Source of the DNA: Tolypothrix campylonemoides VB511288
Lineage (GTDB): Bacteria > Cyanobacteriota > Cyanobacteriia > Cyanobacteriales > Nostocaceae
DNA: 52,900 nucleotides
Reading direction: 5' to 3'
Assembly (NCBI GenBank): GCA_000828075.3
Contig: JXCB02000039.1
Location: 179,338 to 232,237, forward strand
How positions within the stretch are numbered: the first letter of the stretch is position 1; every line of letters begins with the position of its first letter. The position numbers were made by a program, and so were the translations under genes. Positions 45,888 to 52,900 of the stretch are shown piece by piece. The notes below the pieces were generated by a model that saw nothing but the letters and a program-made list of their open reading frames with translations, was not told where the DNA came from and did no database searches.

Positions 45888-46322
45888 TTACGAGTGCAAC
45901 AGATTTTCTGGCATAACAATTAGGGTGGTGCCTTCGCGTCTTGTGACGTAAACTCTTTGATTGGGTGGTATGCTGAGTTTTTCATCGTCACAAAGCGCCC
46001 GCCAAGAATTCCCCTCGTACAGCACTCGTCCTGTTTTCCCAGCTGGAATCTCTGTTAAAGTTTCAGCTATAATTGCATCCTGAATTTTCGACTTGCGGTG
46101 TGGCGGTGTCACAAATCGACGGGAAAGTAGGACTAGGGCTGTGGAAAGCAACAGCCAAACCACAACTTGTAGCCATAACTTGCCCAAAATCACTTGAGAC
46201 AGAAACGCCACCACAATAGCGCTAATTCCCATCAAGAAGGCAACAAAAGCTGTTGGCAAAAACAGTTCCATCAAACATAGACCTGATCCCGCTAACAGCC
46301 AGATTAAAGTAGTACTTGGCAT
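45888..46322 (-). CDS. NfeD-family membrane protein
   Basis: 144 aa. Three or four membrane helices fill residues about 5-68, then a C-terminal OB-fold: GKTGRVLYEGNSWRALCDDE and QRVYVTRREGTTLIV. It is the short NfeD without the protease domain and works with the slipin encoded next to it. ATG at 46322 gives a natural start. The pair is an operon. Confidence 0.9.
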   Translation of the reverse strand: MPSTTLIWLLAGSGLCLMELFLPTAFVAFLMGISAIVVAFLSQVILGKLWLQVVVWLLLSTALVLLSRRFVTPPHRKSKIQDAIIAETLTEIPAGKTGRVLYEGNSWRALCDDEKLSIPPNQRVYVTRREGTTLIVMPENLLHS

Positions 46323-46687
46323 AACGCCATCCTAGACAATACATTCATGTCGTCAAGGCATTTATATGATTAGATACACTCATGCATTGACTGTTTCCAG
46401 AAAGCCAAAGTTTGGGGATTAGGGATTAGGGATTGGGCATTGGGTTTACACTCGAGAAATTATGGAAAGGGCAACAAAGCCCCTCCCAAATTTTGAACAT
46501 TTTTCCCAGTCGCCAGTCGCCAGTCCCCAATCCCAAAGCGCCGCGCAACTTAGTAAATTTTGATAACTTTAAGTAACAGTATGTTTAATCAAAAGAATAC
46601 AATTCCAGTCTATTGGAACCTTCAGGTATTTGACAGCCAAATTTAATCGAAATTAACCCTTATATTTGTCGAAAAATTCCCACTTGC
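46323..46687. other. Intergenic region between nfeD and PP2C gene
   Basis: 365 bp between divergent genes, with GGGGATTAGGGATT-type heptamers at 46415-46445 and CCAGTCGCCAGTCGCCAGTC at 46507-46526. The last 100 bp are AT-rich and probably the PP2C promoter. Confidence 0.5.
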
Positions 46688-48625
46688 ATGATTTCAACAC
46701 AGCAGATAATTTATTGCACAAATTCCAGTTGTACTCAACCCATGAATTCTGTGGGGGATAGTGTTTGTGCAAGTTGTCAAACTCCCTTAGTTTACCGCTA
46801 CCTTTGGGCAACTGGTTCATCAGTCGCCGAAATCCAACCAGGAGAAAAGGTGGCAAATAGGTATGAAGTCATTACCCCTAATATTTGGCTGGATACTCAA
46901 CCAGGATTATTGCCAGATATACCCGAAGAATTGCCAAGAGAAATTGTACCTTACCTGCGGTTATACCAATACAGATTACACATTCCTCAAGCATATGGAA
47001 TTGCTTACAATGATATTCTTTTGCTAGAAAATGTGCCGATAGATGAGACAGGAAATCTCTACCCAGCAATCACAGATGCATGGGAGCAAGCACAAGCCGT
47101 AAGACAAGTTTACTGGTTGTGGCAAATTCTCCAACTGTGGATACCGTTATCAGAGTTGGGTGTGGCTGGTAGTTTGCTGATTCCAAATAATTTGCGAGTG
47201 CAAGGCTGGTGCGTCCGACTGCTGGAACTTGTGAGTGTAGAAACGAGAGGTGGCGCGTCTCTACAACAATTGGGCGAGTGTTGGCAACCTTGGGTTGCTG
47301 CTGCAAAAACACCAGTCGCACAAGAGTTGAACAAGATAGTCCAGCAGATGCGTAGCCAGGAAGCAAATTTAGAGGCGATCGCTTCTCAACTCAATGCATT
47401 ACTTTTATCATCCGCAGCAGAATTACCATTAACCCTAAAGGTTGTAGGAGCAACAGATACTGGTCCACAACAAACGCAAAATGAAGACACTTGCTACCCC
47501 ACTAACAATCATGATCCCAATGATCCCGATGATCCATTATTACCACGGGTATCGATTGTTTGTGATGGCATTGGTGGACATGAAGGCGGCGAAGTTGCAA
47601 GTCTACTAGCAGTGCAGTCCTTAAAGTTGCAGCTCCGTGCCTTACTGACAGAAGTGAAAGAACAGGCAGACATCTTACCACCGGACTTGATCCAAAAACA
47701 ACTAGAGGCAAGTTTGCGGATTGCCAATAACGTGATTTGCTCTTGCAATGATGAGCAAAAACGCGAAGGCACACAACGCATGGGTACTACTCTGGTGATG
47801 GCGCTGCAAGTACCGCAAAGCATTAAAACAACTTCCGAGTACAAATCAGATAATGCACATGAACTTTACTTAGTTAGTGTCGGCGATAGCCGTGCTTATT
47901 GGATGACGCGCGACTACTGTCAGCTTTTAACAATAGATGATGATGTGGCGGGGCGGGAAGTCCGCTATGGGCGTAGCCTGTATCGAAAAGCACTACAACG
48001 TCCAGATGCAACTGCCCTAACTCAGGCATTAGGAACAAAAGAAGGCGAATTACTGCGTCCTTTGATACAGCGATTTATTTTAGAAGAAGACGGTATATTA
48101 CTACTGTGTTCTGATGGTTTGAGCGACAATGACTGGGTAGAACACTCTTGGCGGGATTACGCTATCCCTGTGTTACAAGGTGAACTTTCCTTAGAAGATG
48201 CTGTTAGCCAGTGGATTGGCTTGGCAAATCAGAAAAATACTCATGACAATACATCAGTGGTTCTGACTTATTGTCGTGTCTCCCCAGAATACATCGTGCC
48301 AATAAGGGCGCTACCACCAGCATCAGACACACAGACAGAACACGAACAACAAGAACAACAAGAACAACAATATGAGTTGGCAGCAAGTTCTCAAGCGCTT
48401 CTGGAGTTGGATGTTTCAGAACTACCTGCACGAGACAAAACCCAAACTCCTGCTAAACGGCAAGGGCGGCGAAAGTGGTGGGTTTTGCTTGGGGGATTGT
48501 TGGCATTTGTGGGCGGTGCGAGTTTAGGATTCGTTGCTTGGTCGCGGCTGAGTCCGGAAACATTTCAGCAGACGTGTGGGCAACTTCCCGAGAAAGTCCA
48601 GCAAGTGTGTCTCCCTCAGAAGTAA
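46688..48625 (+). CDS. PP2C-family Ser/Thr phosphatase with zinc ribbon and C-terminal anchor
   Basis: 645 aa. An N-terminal zinc ribbon (CTNSSC and CASC, residues about 10-32) precedes a poorly defined domain of about 210 residues. The PP2C catalytic domain (about 255-545) has GATDTGPQQTQNEDTCY, VCDGIGGHEGGEVAS, GTTLVMAL, SVGDSRAYW and LCSDGLSDND, whose Asp residues bind metal. A linker with EQQEQQEQQ leads to a C-terminal membrane span (WVLLGGLLAFVGGASLGFVA). It likely reverses Ser/Thr kinase signalling at the membrane. A palindromic repeat (47236-47265) is read in frame. Confidence 0.9.
   Translation: MISTQQIIYCTNSSCTQPMNSVGDSVCASCQTPLVYRYLWATGSSVAEIQPGEKVANRYEVITPNIWLDTQPGLLPDIPEELPREIVPYLRLYQYRLHIPQAYGIAYNDILLLENVPIDETGNLYPAITDAWEQAQAVRQVYWLWQILQLWIPLSELGVAGSLLIPNNLRVQGWCVRLLELVSVETRGGASLQQLGECWQPWVAAAKTPVAQELNKIVQQMRSQEANLEAIASQLNALLLSSAAELPLTLKVVGATDTGPQQTQNEDTCYPTNNHDPNDPDDPLLPRVSIVCDGIGGHEGGEVASLLAVQSLKLQLRALLTEVKEQADILPPDLIQKQLEASLRIANNVICSCNDEQKREGTQRMGTTLVMALQVPQSIKTTSEYKSDNAHELYLVSVGDSRAYWMTRDYCQLLTIDDDVAGREVRYGRSLYRKALQRPDATALTQALGTKEGELLRPLIQRFILEEDGILLLCSDGLSDNDWVEHSWRDYAIPVLQGELSLEDAVSQWIGLANQKNTHDNTSVVLTYCRVSPEYIVPIRALPPASDTQTEHEQQEQQEQQYELAASSQALLELDVSELPARDKTQTPAKRQGRRKWWVLLGGLLAFVGGASLGFVAWSRLSPETFQQTCGQLPEKVQQVCLPQK
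47236..47265 (+). repeat. Palindromic repeat in frame inside the PP2C gene
   Basis: TGTAGAAAC...GCGTCTCTACA, coding VETRGGASLQ. The same repeat, in the same reading frame, lies at 50867-50896 in the CHAT gene, where it codes VETRHVTSLH. Confidence 0.65.
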
Positions 48626-48685
48626 AGACTCACCCGCTAGTGTTAAAACCTCGTTCACAAGTATCAAAGACTCAAAGCGCGAGTG

Positions 48686-49270
48686 TCAGGAACTTGTGCT
48701 TTGAGTATCAGAACCGCCAATTTGTTTGCGAAACTCTTTGACTGCTAAAAGCGGGTTGGGATGTCGTACATATTCACCTAACAGTGCTAAATCTAAATTC
48801 GGGAGTAATTCGCTGGCTTGGATAAGTTCATATTTGTCGCCTCGCAGGCGATACAGAGAAAATTGAGAGTTTTGCCAGAACCAAACCTCTGTCACACCCA
48901 GCCTTTTGTAGACTGCTAACTTATCCGTCTCACCACTCGTCAAAACAACTTCTACAGCTAAGTCAGGAAAGTCTTTTTTCAAACCAATACAGTAGCTTTC
49001 ATCAGGTTCTGTCCCTCCCTCTCGTTCTTGTCTACGGAAACTTTTAGAACCAAGCTGAAAATATTGAGTGCCAGTTTCCTGAAAATAAACTTCCAACAAA
49101 GCCCCGATGCCTTTCTTGATTTCTTCGTGACGGGGACTTGGGGACAAGATTTCTAATACTCCATCTAAATAGGTGACGCGATAGGAGAAATTATCTGACA
49201 ACTTGACCAGTAGCGCTTCATACTGTTCCCAAGATACCTCGTTAGCGATAAACCGCTCTTCTGTCTCCAT
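48686..49270 (-). CDS. Uma2-family putative endonuclease (third copy)
   Basis: 194 aa. ANEVSWEQYEALLVKLSDNF, VTYLDGVLEILSPSPRHEEI, PDESYCIG, FPDLAVEVVLTSGETDKLAV and YKRLGVTEVWFWQN give the full Uma2 order, with PDLAVEV plus a following Lys fitting the PD-(D/E)XK core. It is the most canonical of the three copies. It converges with the PP2C gene (60 bp gap). Confidence 0.9.
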   Translation of the reverse strand: METEERFIANEVSWEQYEALLVKLSDNFSYRVTYLDGVLEILSPSPRHEEIKKGIGALLEVYFQETGTQYFQLGSKSFRRQEREGGTEPDESYCIGLKKDFPDLAVEVVLTSGETDKLAVYKRLGVTEVWFWQNSQFSLYRLRGDKYELIQASELLPNLDLALLGEYVRHPNPLLAVKEFRKQIGGSDTQSTSS

Positions 49271-49679
49271 ATTTTTCAGCGTTTCCTACTCTAAGTCTTA
49301 AATTAGCTCTGCTAGCATCGGCTTACCTTTAACAAGGAAAGACTGTAACTTCTATGCTAAACAACAAGGTCTTCAAACGATCGCATCTCCCTCCTAAGCG
49401 TCAAAATTTAGTCACTTTAACGGGTGAGGTTACTGTTCTGGGGACTGGGGACTGGGGACTGGGGACTGGGGACTCTTAAGATGTTCAAGATTCCTTTGGG
49501 CGGGGTTTGAATTCCCGTCCATAATCCGTCACTACCCTAATCCCTAATCCCCAATCCCTAATCTCCAGTTCAAGAATCAAAAGCTGTGTACAAATGAGTA
49601 ATATTCTACCCGGAATTAGCAATAATCTACGTGATGTTTAATTTTAGATAGCATAAAACCAACCTTTTCCACAGCAGCT
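49271..49679. other. Intergenic region with heptamer tandem, upstream of the CHAT gene
   Basis: 409 bp. It holds five GGGGACT units (49438-49476), CCCTAAT/CCCCAAT units (49532-49566) and a T-arm-like CGGGG-TTTGAAT-TCCCG fragment near 49504. No gene and no clear promoter. Confidence 0.55.
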
Positions 49680-52600
49680 ATGGCGAAAAATTGCTTGCGG
49701 ATTACTCATCAACAGGATACCATTCAACTTTCCTGGCAACGGGGACAGGCAGCGCCTCGGTTTGCCGATGCCGTAGAATTTGAGCATCCTTTTGATCAGC
49801 AAGCGCTTACCGACTTACGCTGGTATCTCGAAGAGTATTTGCGCTTTCCTTACGGACTCGCGCCAGACAACGCCGCAAAGATAGAGCAAAAGTTGCAGAA
49901 TTGGGGAGAACAGTTATTTGAGTTAGTATTTCGCAGTAGCGAAAAAGCGCGGGAATTTTTTCAAGCAGCTACCTACGATGGGCTGCATAACTGCGAACTG
50001 GTGATTACTTCCGATGATCCCACTGTACTAAATTTACCTTGGGAGTTGCTGTACTCAATGAGCGATCGCCAATTTCTCGCCCCATCTCTTGCTGGTATGT
50101 CTCGCAGTCTGAGTGAGTATGCTGTACGGGCGGAAATGTCACCACTACCCCAGGATAAGCTGAATATTTTGCTAGTGATTGCTCGTCCCTATGGGGAAAA
50201 AGATATTGCTCTCAAAAATATTGCTCGTCCATTACTGGATTCAATATCACATTTTAGCCAAAAAGTCAACATTAAAGTCTTGCGTCCGCCTAGCTTTGAG
50301 GAGTTTGAGCAGGAACTGAATAGGAACAAAGGATTTTATCATATAGTCCATTTTGACGGACACGGCGACTTTGACCCCAATAGCCAAGGATTTCAGCATA
50401 CCTTGGGTGGGTTGGGACAGGGAGTATTAGTATTTGAAGCCCTTGATGGTTCACCGCAAATTATCACGGCGGCACAAATTGCCCAGAATTTGGCAGATTG
50501 CGGTGTGCCGATTTTTGTGTTGAACGCTTGCAAATCAGCCCAGGAAGGAGAAGCAAAGTTTTCTTCAGTGGCTACGCGCTTGGTTTCCTTGGGGGCGAAG
50601 GGTGTTGTTGCAATGGCTTATTCTGTCTATGCTGTGGCGGCAAAGCATTTTATCGGGCGGTTGTATGGCGAGTTGGTAGGGGGTGCGAGTCTCTCTAACG
50701 CAGTAGCGGCTGGGCGTAAAGCAGTTTTAAATCAGCCGCAGCGTCCAAGCCCCAAAGGCGATAAACCGTTGCGAGATTGGTTGGTTCCCGTGTTGTATCA
50801 GCAGGAACCTTACACGCCGTTTATTCCGGAAAATAATACAGATATTCCTGATATTGACGATTTACTTGTAGAGACACGCCATGTAACGTCTCTACATGGG
50901 TTTCCAGAGGCGGGTGCTTATGGTTTTATTGGGCGAGATTACGATATTTTGCGGTTAGAGCGCGGATTTCGGCAAAATAATATTGTACTGGTGCAAGCCA
51001 TGGGCGGCGTGGGCAAAACTGAGTTAGCCTGTGGGTTTGCACGGTGGTTAGAAGAAACTCAGGGACGTGCTGGCAAGATATTTTTTGTGTCCTTTGAACA
51101 TGGGGCGACGCTGAGTCATGTTGTCAACCAAGTGGGTAGGGAAGTTTGGGGAGACAAGTTTTCCTCGGTTCCCACAGATAAACAACGGTTGGCGGTGTTG
51201 AAGTATCTCCAAACTCAGTCTTGTTTATTGATTTGGGATAACTTGGAACCAGTCAACGGTTTTCCCACAGGAAATGAACCATTATTGAGTGGGGAGGAGA
51301 GAAGCGAACTCAAGCAATTTCTTAAAGAATTGCGCGGTGGCAAAACTTGGGTATTGATTACCAGTCGTCGAGAGGAGACTTGGCTAGATTGTGGTTACAC
51401 CTTGCTGAATTTGCGCGGTTTGCGCGAACAGGATGTAGAAGAGTTAGCCGCGAAGATTTTGCAAACGGCGGGGGTAGACAGAGCGAAGTTACCGAAAGAG
51501 TATTTAGAGTTGTTGAAACTGTTGGGGGGACATCCCTTGTCGCTGCGGGTGGTGTTACCACATTTGAAGACGCAGACACCAGCGCAGTTAATTGAGGCGC
51601 TGCGGCGCGGGTTGGATACTTTTGCAGGTGCGGAGGAGGAAGGTAGGGATAAGTCGCTGACGGTGTCGTTGGATTATTCGTTTAGTAAGTTATCGGAGAA
51701 GGCGAGGCGGCATTTGCCATTTTTGGCATTGTTTTCGGAACGGGTGAATGCAATTGTGCTGCATATTTTCTCAAAAAGTCCTGATGATAGTTATGGGCAA
51801 GCATATCAAGCGGTGTTTGGGGAGAACTTGCAAAAAGCTGATTGGTTGAAGATTCTTAATGAAGCCGCCGCCGCAGGTGTTGTGGAATATTTGGGTGAGA
51901 CTATTTACAAGATTCACCCGGCATTACCTTGGTATTTACGCCAGCAGTTATCTAAAAATCTCATTTCTCGTTCCCAGGCTGGAGACTGGGAACGCACTTC
52001 TAGAGGCTCCGCCTCTGGGGGTGAGGAGGCGGAGCCTCCCGAAACGCATTCCTTGCTAGAAGCAAGGAACGAGGAACTTGAAAAAAAGTTGCTGATTTTC
52101 TACGCTTATTTGGCAGATTACTACCGTAAGGAACTCATCAGCAACGCCGAACTAGCAACTTTTATGCTGCAAGTGGAAGAACCAAACCTGTTGCAAAACC
52201 TGCGCCTCGCCGAACAGCAACAGGAATGGGCTGATGCACAATCGATTCTCCAAGCCTTGGCACAAGTGTATGAGCGCATCGGGCGCAAACCCGAATTTAA
52301 GTCACTGCGACAACGGGCGCTGAAGCAAATTGGCATTCATTTGGCAGATGCGAAAGCAAAGGGTAAAGATGCTTTTGTTTTCTGGATGTATTTGCGGGGT
52401 AACGAAGCTAATGAAGCGCTGCTAAGTGCTGATTTAGAGGGGGCGGGAAAAGTTTATCAAGAAATTTTAGATGAATTGATAACTTTAAATGATGCCTCAG
52501 TGAGTGACAAAATTGCTGCTATTTATCACAATCTAGGCTATAATGCCCAAGAGCAACGGCAGTTTGATGTGGCTGTTGATTACTACAATAAGGCGCTGAA

Positions 52601-52900
52601 GATATTTGAAGATGCAGGGGATTTCTACTCTGCTGCAGGTGACTATCACCAACTGGGCAGGGTAGCCCAACAGCAACGGCAGTTTGATGTGGCTGTTGAT
52701 TACTACAACAAGGCGCTGAAGATATCTGAAGATGCAGGGGATTTCTACTCTGCTGCAAGTGACTATCACCAACTGGGCATAGTAGCCGAAAAGCAACGGC
52801 AGTTTGATGTGGCTGTCGATTACTACAATCAGGCGTTGAAGATATATGAAGATGCAGGGGATTTCTACTCTGCTGCAAGTGACTATCACCAACTGGGCAT
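49680..52900 (+). CDS. CHAT protease - STAND NTPase - TPR protein, 3' end outside window
   Basis: At least 1,073 aa, open to the window end, from ATG 49680 (MAKNCLRITHQQDTIQLSWQ). Residues about 90-400 form a caspase-like CHAT domain with catalytic His228 (HFDGHG) and Cys284 (LNACKSA). A STAND/NB-ARC-type NTPase follows: P-loop GGVGKT (442-447), LLIWDN (Walker B), VLITSRRE and GGHPLSLRV. From about 950, TPR units of 40 residues (Q-R-Q-F-D-V-A-V-D-Y-Y-N) repeat to the edge. This build, protease plus NTP switch plus repeat sensor, is that of bacterial NLR-like immune or cell-death proteins; function is inferred. Two small palindromic repeats are read in frame (50867-50896, 51967-52073). Confidence 0.9.
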   Translation, partial: MAKNCLRITHQQDTIQLSWQRGQAAPRFADAVEFEHPFDQQALTDLRWYLEEYLRFPYGLAPDNAAKIEQKLQNWGEQLFELVFRSSEKAREFFQAATYDGLHNCELVITSDDPTVLNLPWELLYSMSDRQFLAPSLAGMSRSLSEYAVRAEMSPLPQDKLNILLVIARPYGEKDIALKNIARPLLDSISHFSQKVNIKVLRPPSFEEFEQELNRNKGFYHIVHFDGHGDFDPNSQGFQHTLGGLGQGVLVFEALDGSPQIITAAQIAQNLADCGVPIFVLNACKSAQEGEAKFSSVATRLVSLGAKGVVAMAYSVYAVAAKHFIGRLYGELVGGASLSNAVAAGRKAVLNQPQRPSPKGDKPLRDWLVPVLYQQEPYTPFIPENNTDIPDIDDLLVETRHVTSLHGFPEAGAYGFIGRDYDILRLERGFRQNNIVLVQAMGGVGKTELACGFARWLEETQGRAGKIFFVSFEHGATLSHVVNQVGREVWGDKFSSVPTDKQRLAVLKYLQTQSCLLIWDNLEPVNGFPTGNEPLLSGEERSELKQFLKELRGGKTWVLITSRREETWLDCGYTLLNLRGLREQDVEELAAKILQTAGVDRAKLPKEYLELLKLLGGHPLSLRVVLPHLKTQTPAQLIEALRRGLDTFAGAEEEGRDKSLTVSLDYSFSKLSEKARRHLPFLALFSERVNAIVLHIFSKSPDDSYGQAYQAVFGENLQKADWLKILNEAAAAGVVEYLGETIYKIHPALPWYLRQQLSKNLISRSQAGDWERTSRGSASGGEEAEPPETHSLLEARNEELEKKLLIFYAYLADYYRKELISNAELATFMLQVEEPNLLQNLRLAEQQQEWADAQSILQALAQVYERIGRKPEFKSLRQRALKQIGIHLADAKAKGKDAFVFWMYLRGNEANEALLSADLEGAGKVYQEILDELITLNDASVSDKIAAIYHNLGYNAQEQRQFDVAVDYYNKALKIFEDAGDFYSAAGDYHQLGRVAQQQRQFDVAVDYYNKALKISEDAGDFYSAASDYHQLGIVAEKQRQFDVAVDYYNQALKIYEDAGDFYSAASDYHQLG
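50867..50896 (+). repeat. Palindromic repeat in frame inside the CHAT gene
   Basis: TGTAGAGAC (50867-50875) and GTCTCTACA (50888-50896), perfect 9-bp arms. It codes VETRHVTSLH in the linker between the CHAT and NTPase parts. A relative lies at 47236-47265. Confidence 0.75.
51967..52073 (+). repeat. 107-bp multi-hairpin repeat in frame inside the CHAT gene
   Basis: Bounded by CTCGTTCC (51967) and GGAACGAG (52066-52073). It holds GAGGCTCCGCCTC (52003-52015) and its exact complement (52026-52038). It codes a serine/glycine/glutamate-rich stretch (RGSASGGEEAEPPETHS) between the NTPase and the helical repeats. Confidence 0.75.
52554..52900 (+). repeat. 120-bp tandem coding repeat (TPR units)
   Basis: Units start at 52554, 52674 and 52794 with CAACGGCAGTTTGATGTGGC. 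Units 1 and 2 differ at about 7 of 120 bases; unit 3 differs from unit 2 at about 5 of the 107 visible. The array runs past the window edge. Confidence 0.92.

Noticed and set aside
49503-49521. CGGGG-TTTGAAT-TCCCG, another T-arm-like piece
   Set aside because: The rest of a tRNA cannot be folded and position 56 is T; treated as chance or a decayed end.
52519-52892. Two overlapping 119-codon minus-strand frames with repeated motifs at the window end
   Set aside because: Antisense of the 120-bp TPR units; the repeat period keeps all frames open together.

Overview
The window is from a cyanobacterium, most likely a filamentous Nostocales-type strain. The evidence is a photosystem I subunit (PsaD), a FurB/Zur-type regulator, the paired cyanobacterial DUF2605/DUF2973 proteins, mycosporine genes mysA/mysB, many HIP1 octamers (GCGATCGC), heptamer tandem repeats and abundant small palindromic dispersed repeats. 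No rRNA or intact tRNA gene was found.

Layout. 1-10.3 kb is an accessory, defence-rich zone: a 5'-truncated transposase, a cluster of six 13-bp near-palindromes, a short CRISPR array (7 units, + strand), an Uma2 nuclease-like gene, a GH57 glycosidase, a 33-aa membrane peptide, a membrane/winged-helix protein, a complete IS4-type insertion sequence, and a 25-repeat CRISPR array (crRNA strand inferred minus) whose leader side faces a lone cas6. No other cas gene is present. 10.7-12.8 kb holds mysB and mysA, which make 4-deoxygadusol; no mysC, mysD or mysE lies beside them. 13.3-15.5 kb holds two broken genes: a GAF-domain gene stopped by a 27-bp insert and an ATP-dependent DNA ligase without its nucleotidyl-lysine region. 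15.6-20.6 kb has a spore-photoproduct-lyase-like radical SAM protein, a run of small genes including a pentapeptide protein, a nucleotidyltransferase, a PhzF protein and a GNAT acetyltransferase.

20.8-24.1 kb is a copper-response unit: a P1B ATPase, a truncated membrane protein and a MerR/CueR-type regulator, with matching MerR-type operators before the ATPase and before the regulator. 24.4-30.8 kb carries stress genes (flavin/PNPOx-like protein, PrxQ), an NTF2-like protein, a ParE-type toxin/antitoxin pair, thrS and the DUF2605/DUF2973 genes. 31-35.2 kb carries a glycogen-debranching-like enzyme and a GT4 glycosyltransferase, followed by 1.5 kb of nested repeats. 36.7-46.3 kb is mostly core: a DICT-GAF histidine kinase, psaD, trpE, a second RelE/ParE module overlapping trpE tail to tail, an Uma2 gene, purQ, purS, zur, and slipin/NfeD. 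46.7-52.9 kb holds a PP2C phosphatase, a third Uma2 gene and a very large CHAT protease - STAND NTPase - TPR protein that runs off the end of the window.

The most notable signals are the CHAT-STAND-TPR protein with almost identical 120-bp TPR units, small palindromic repeats read in frame inside protein genes (the same one in both the PP2C and the CHAT gene), the 13-mer palindrome cluster next to CRISPR array 1, and repeated GCGCGGA motifs plus a perfect palindrome between CRISPR array 2 and cas6. All functional calls come from reading motifs by eye; no database search was run.
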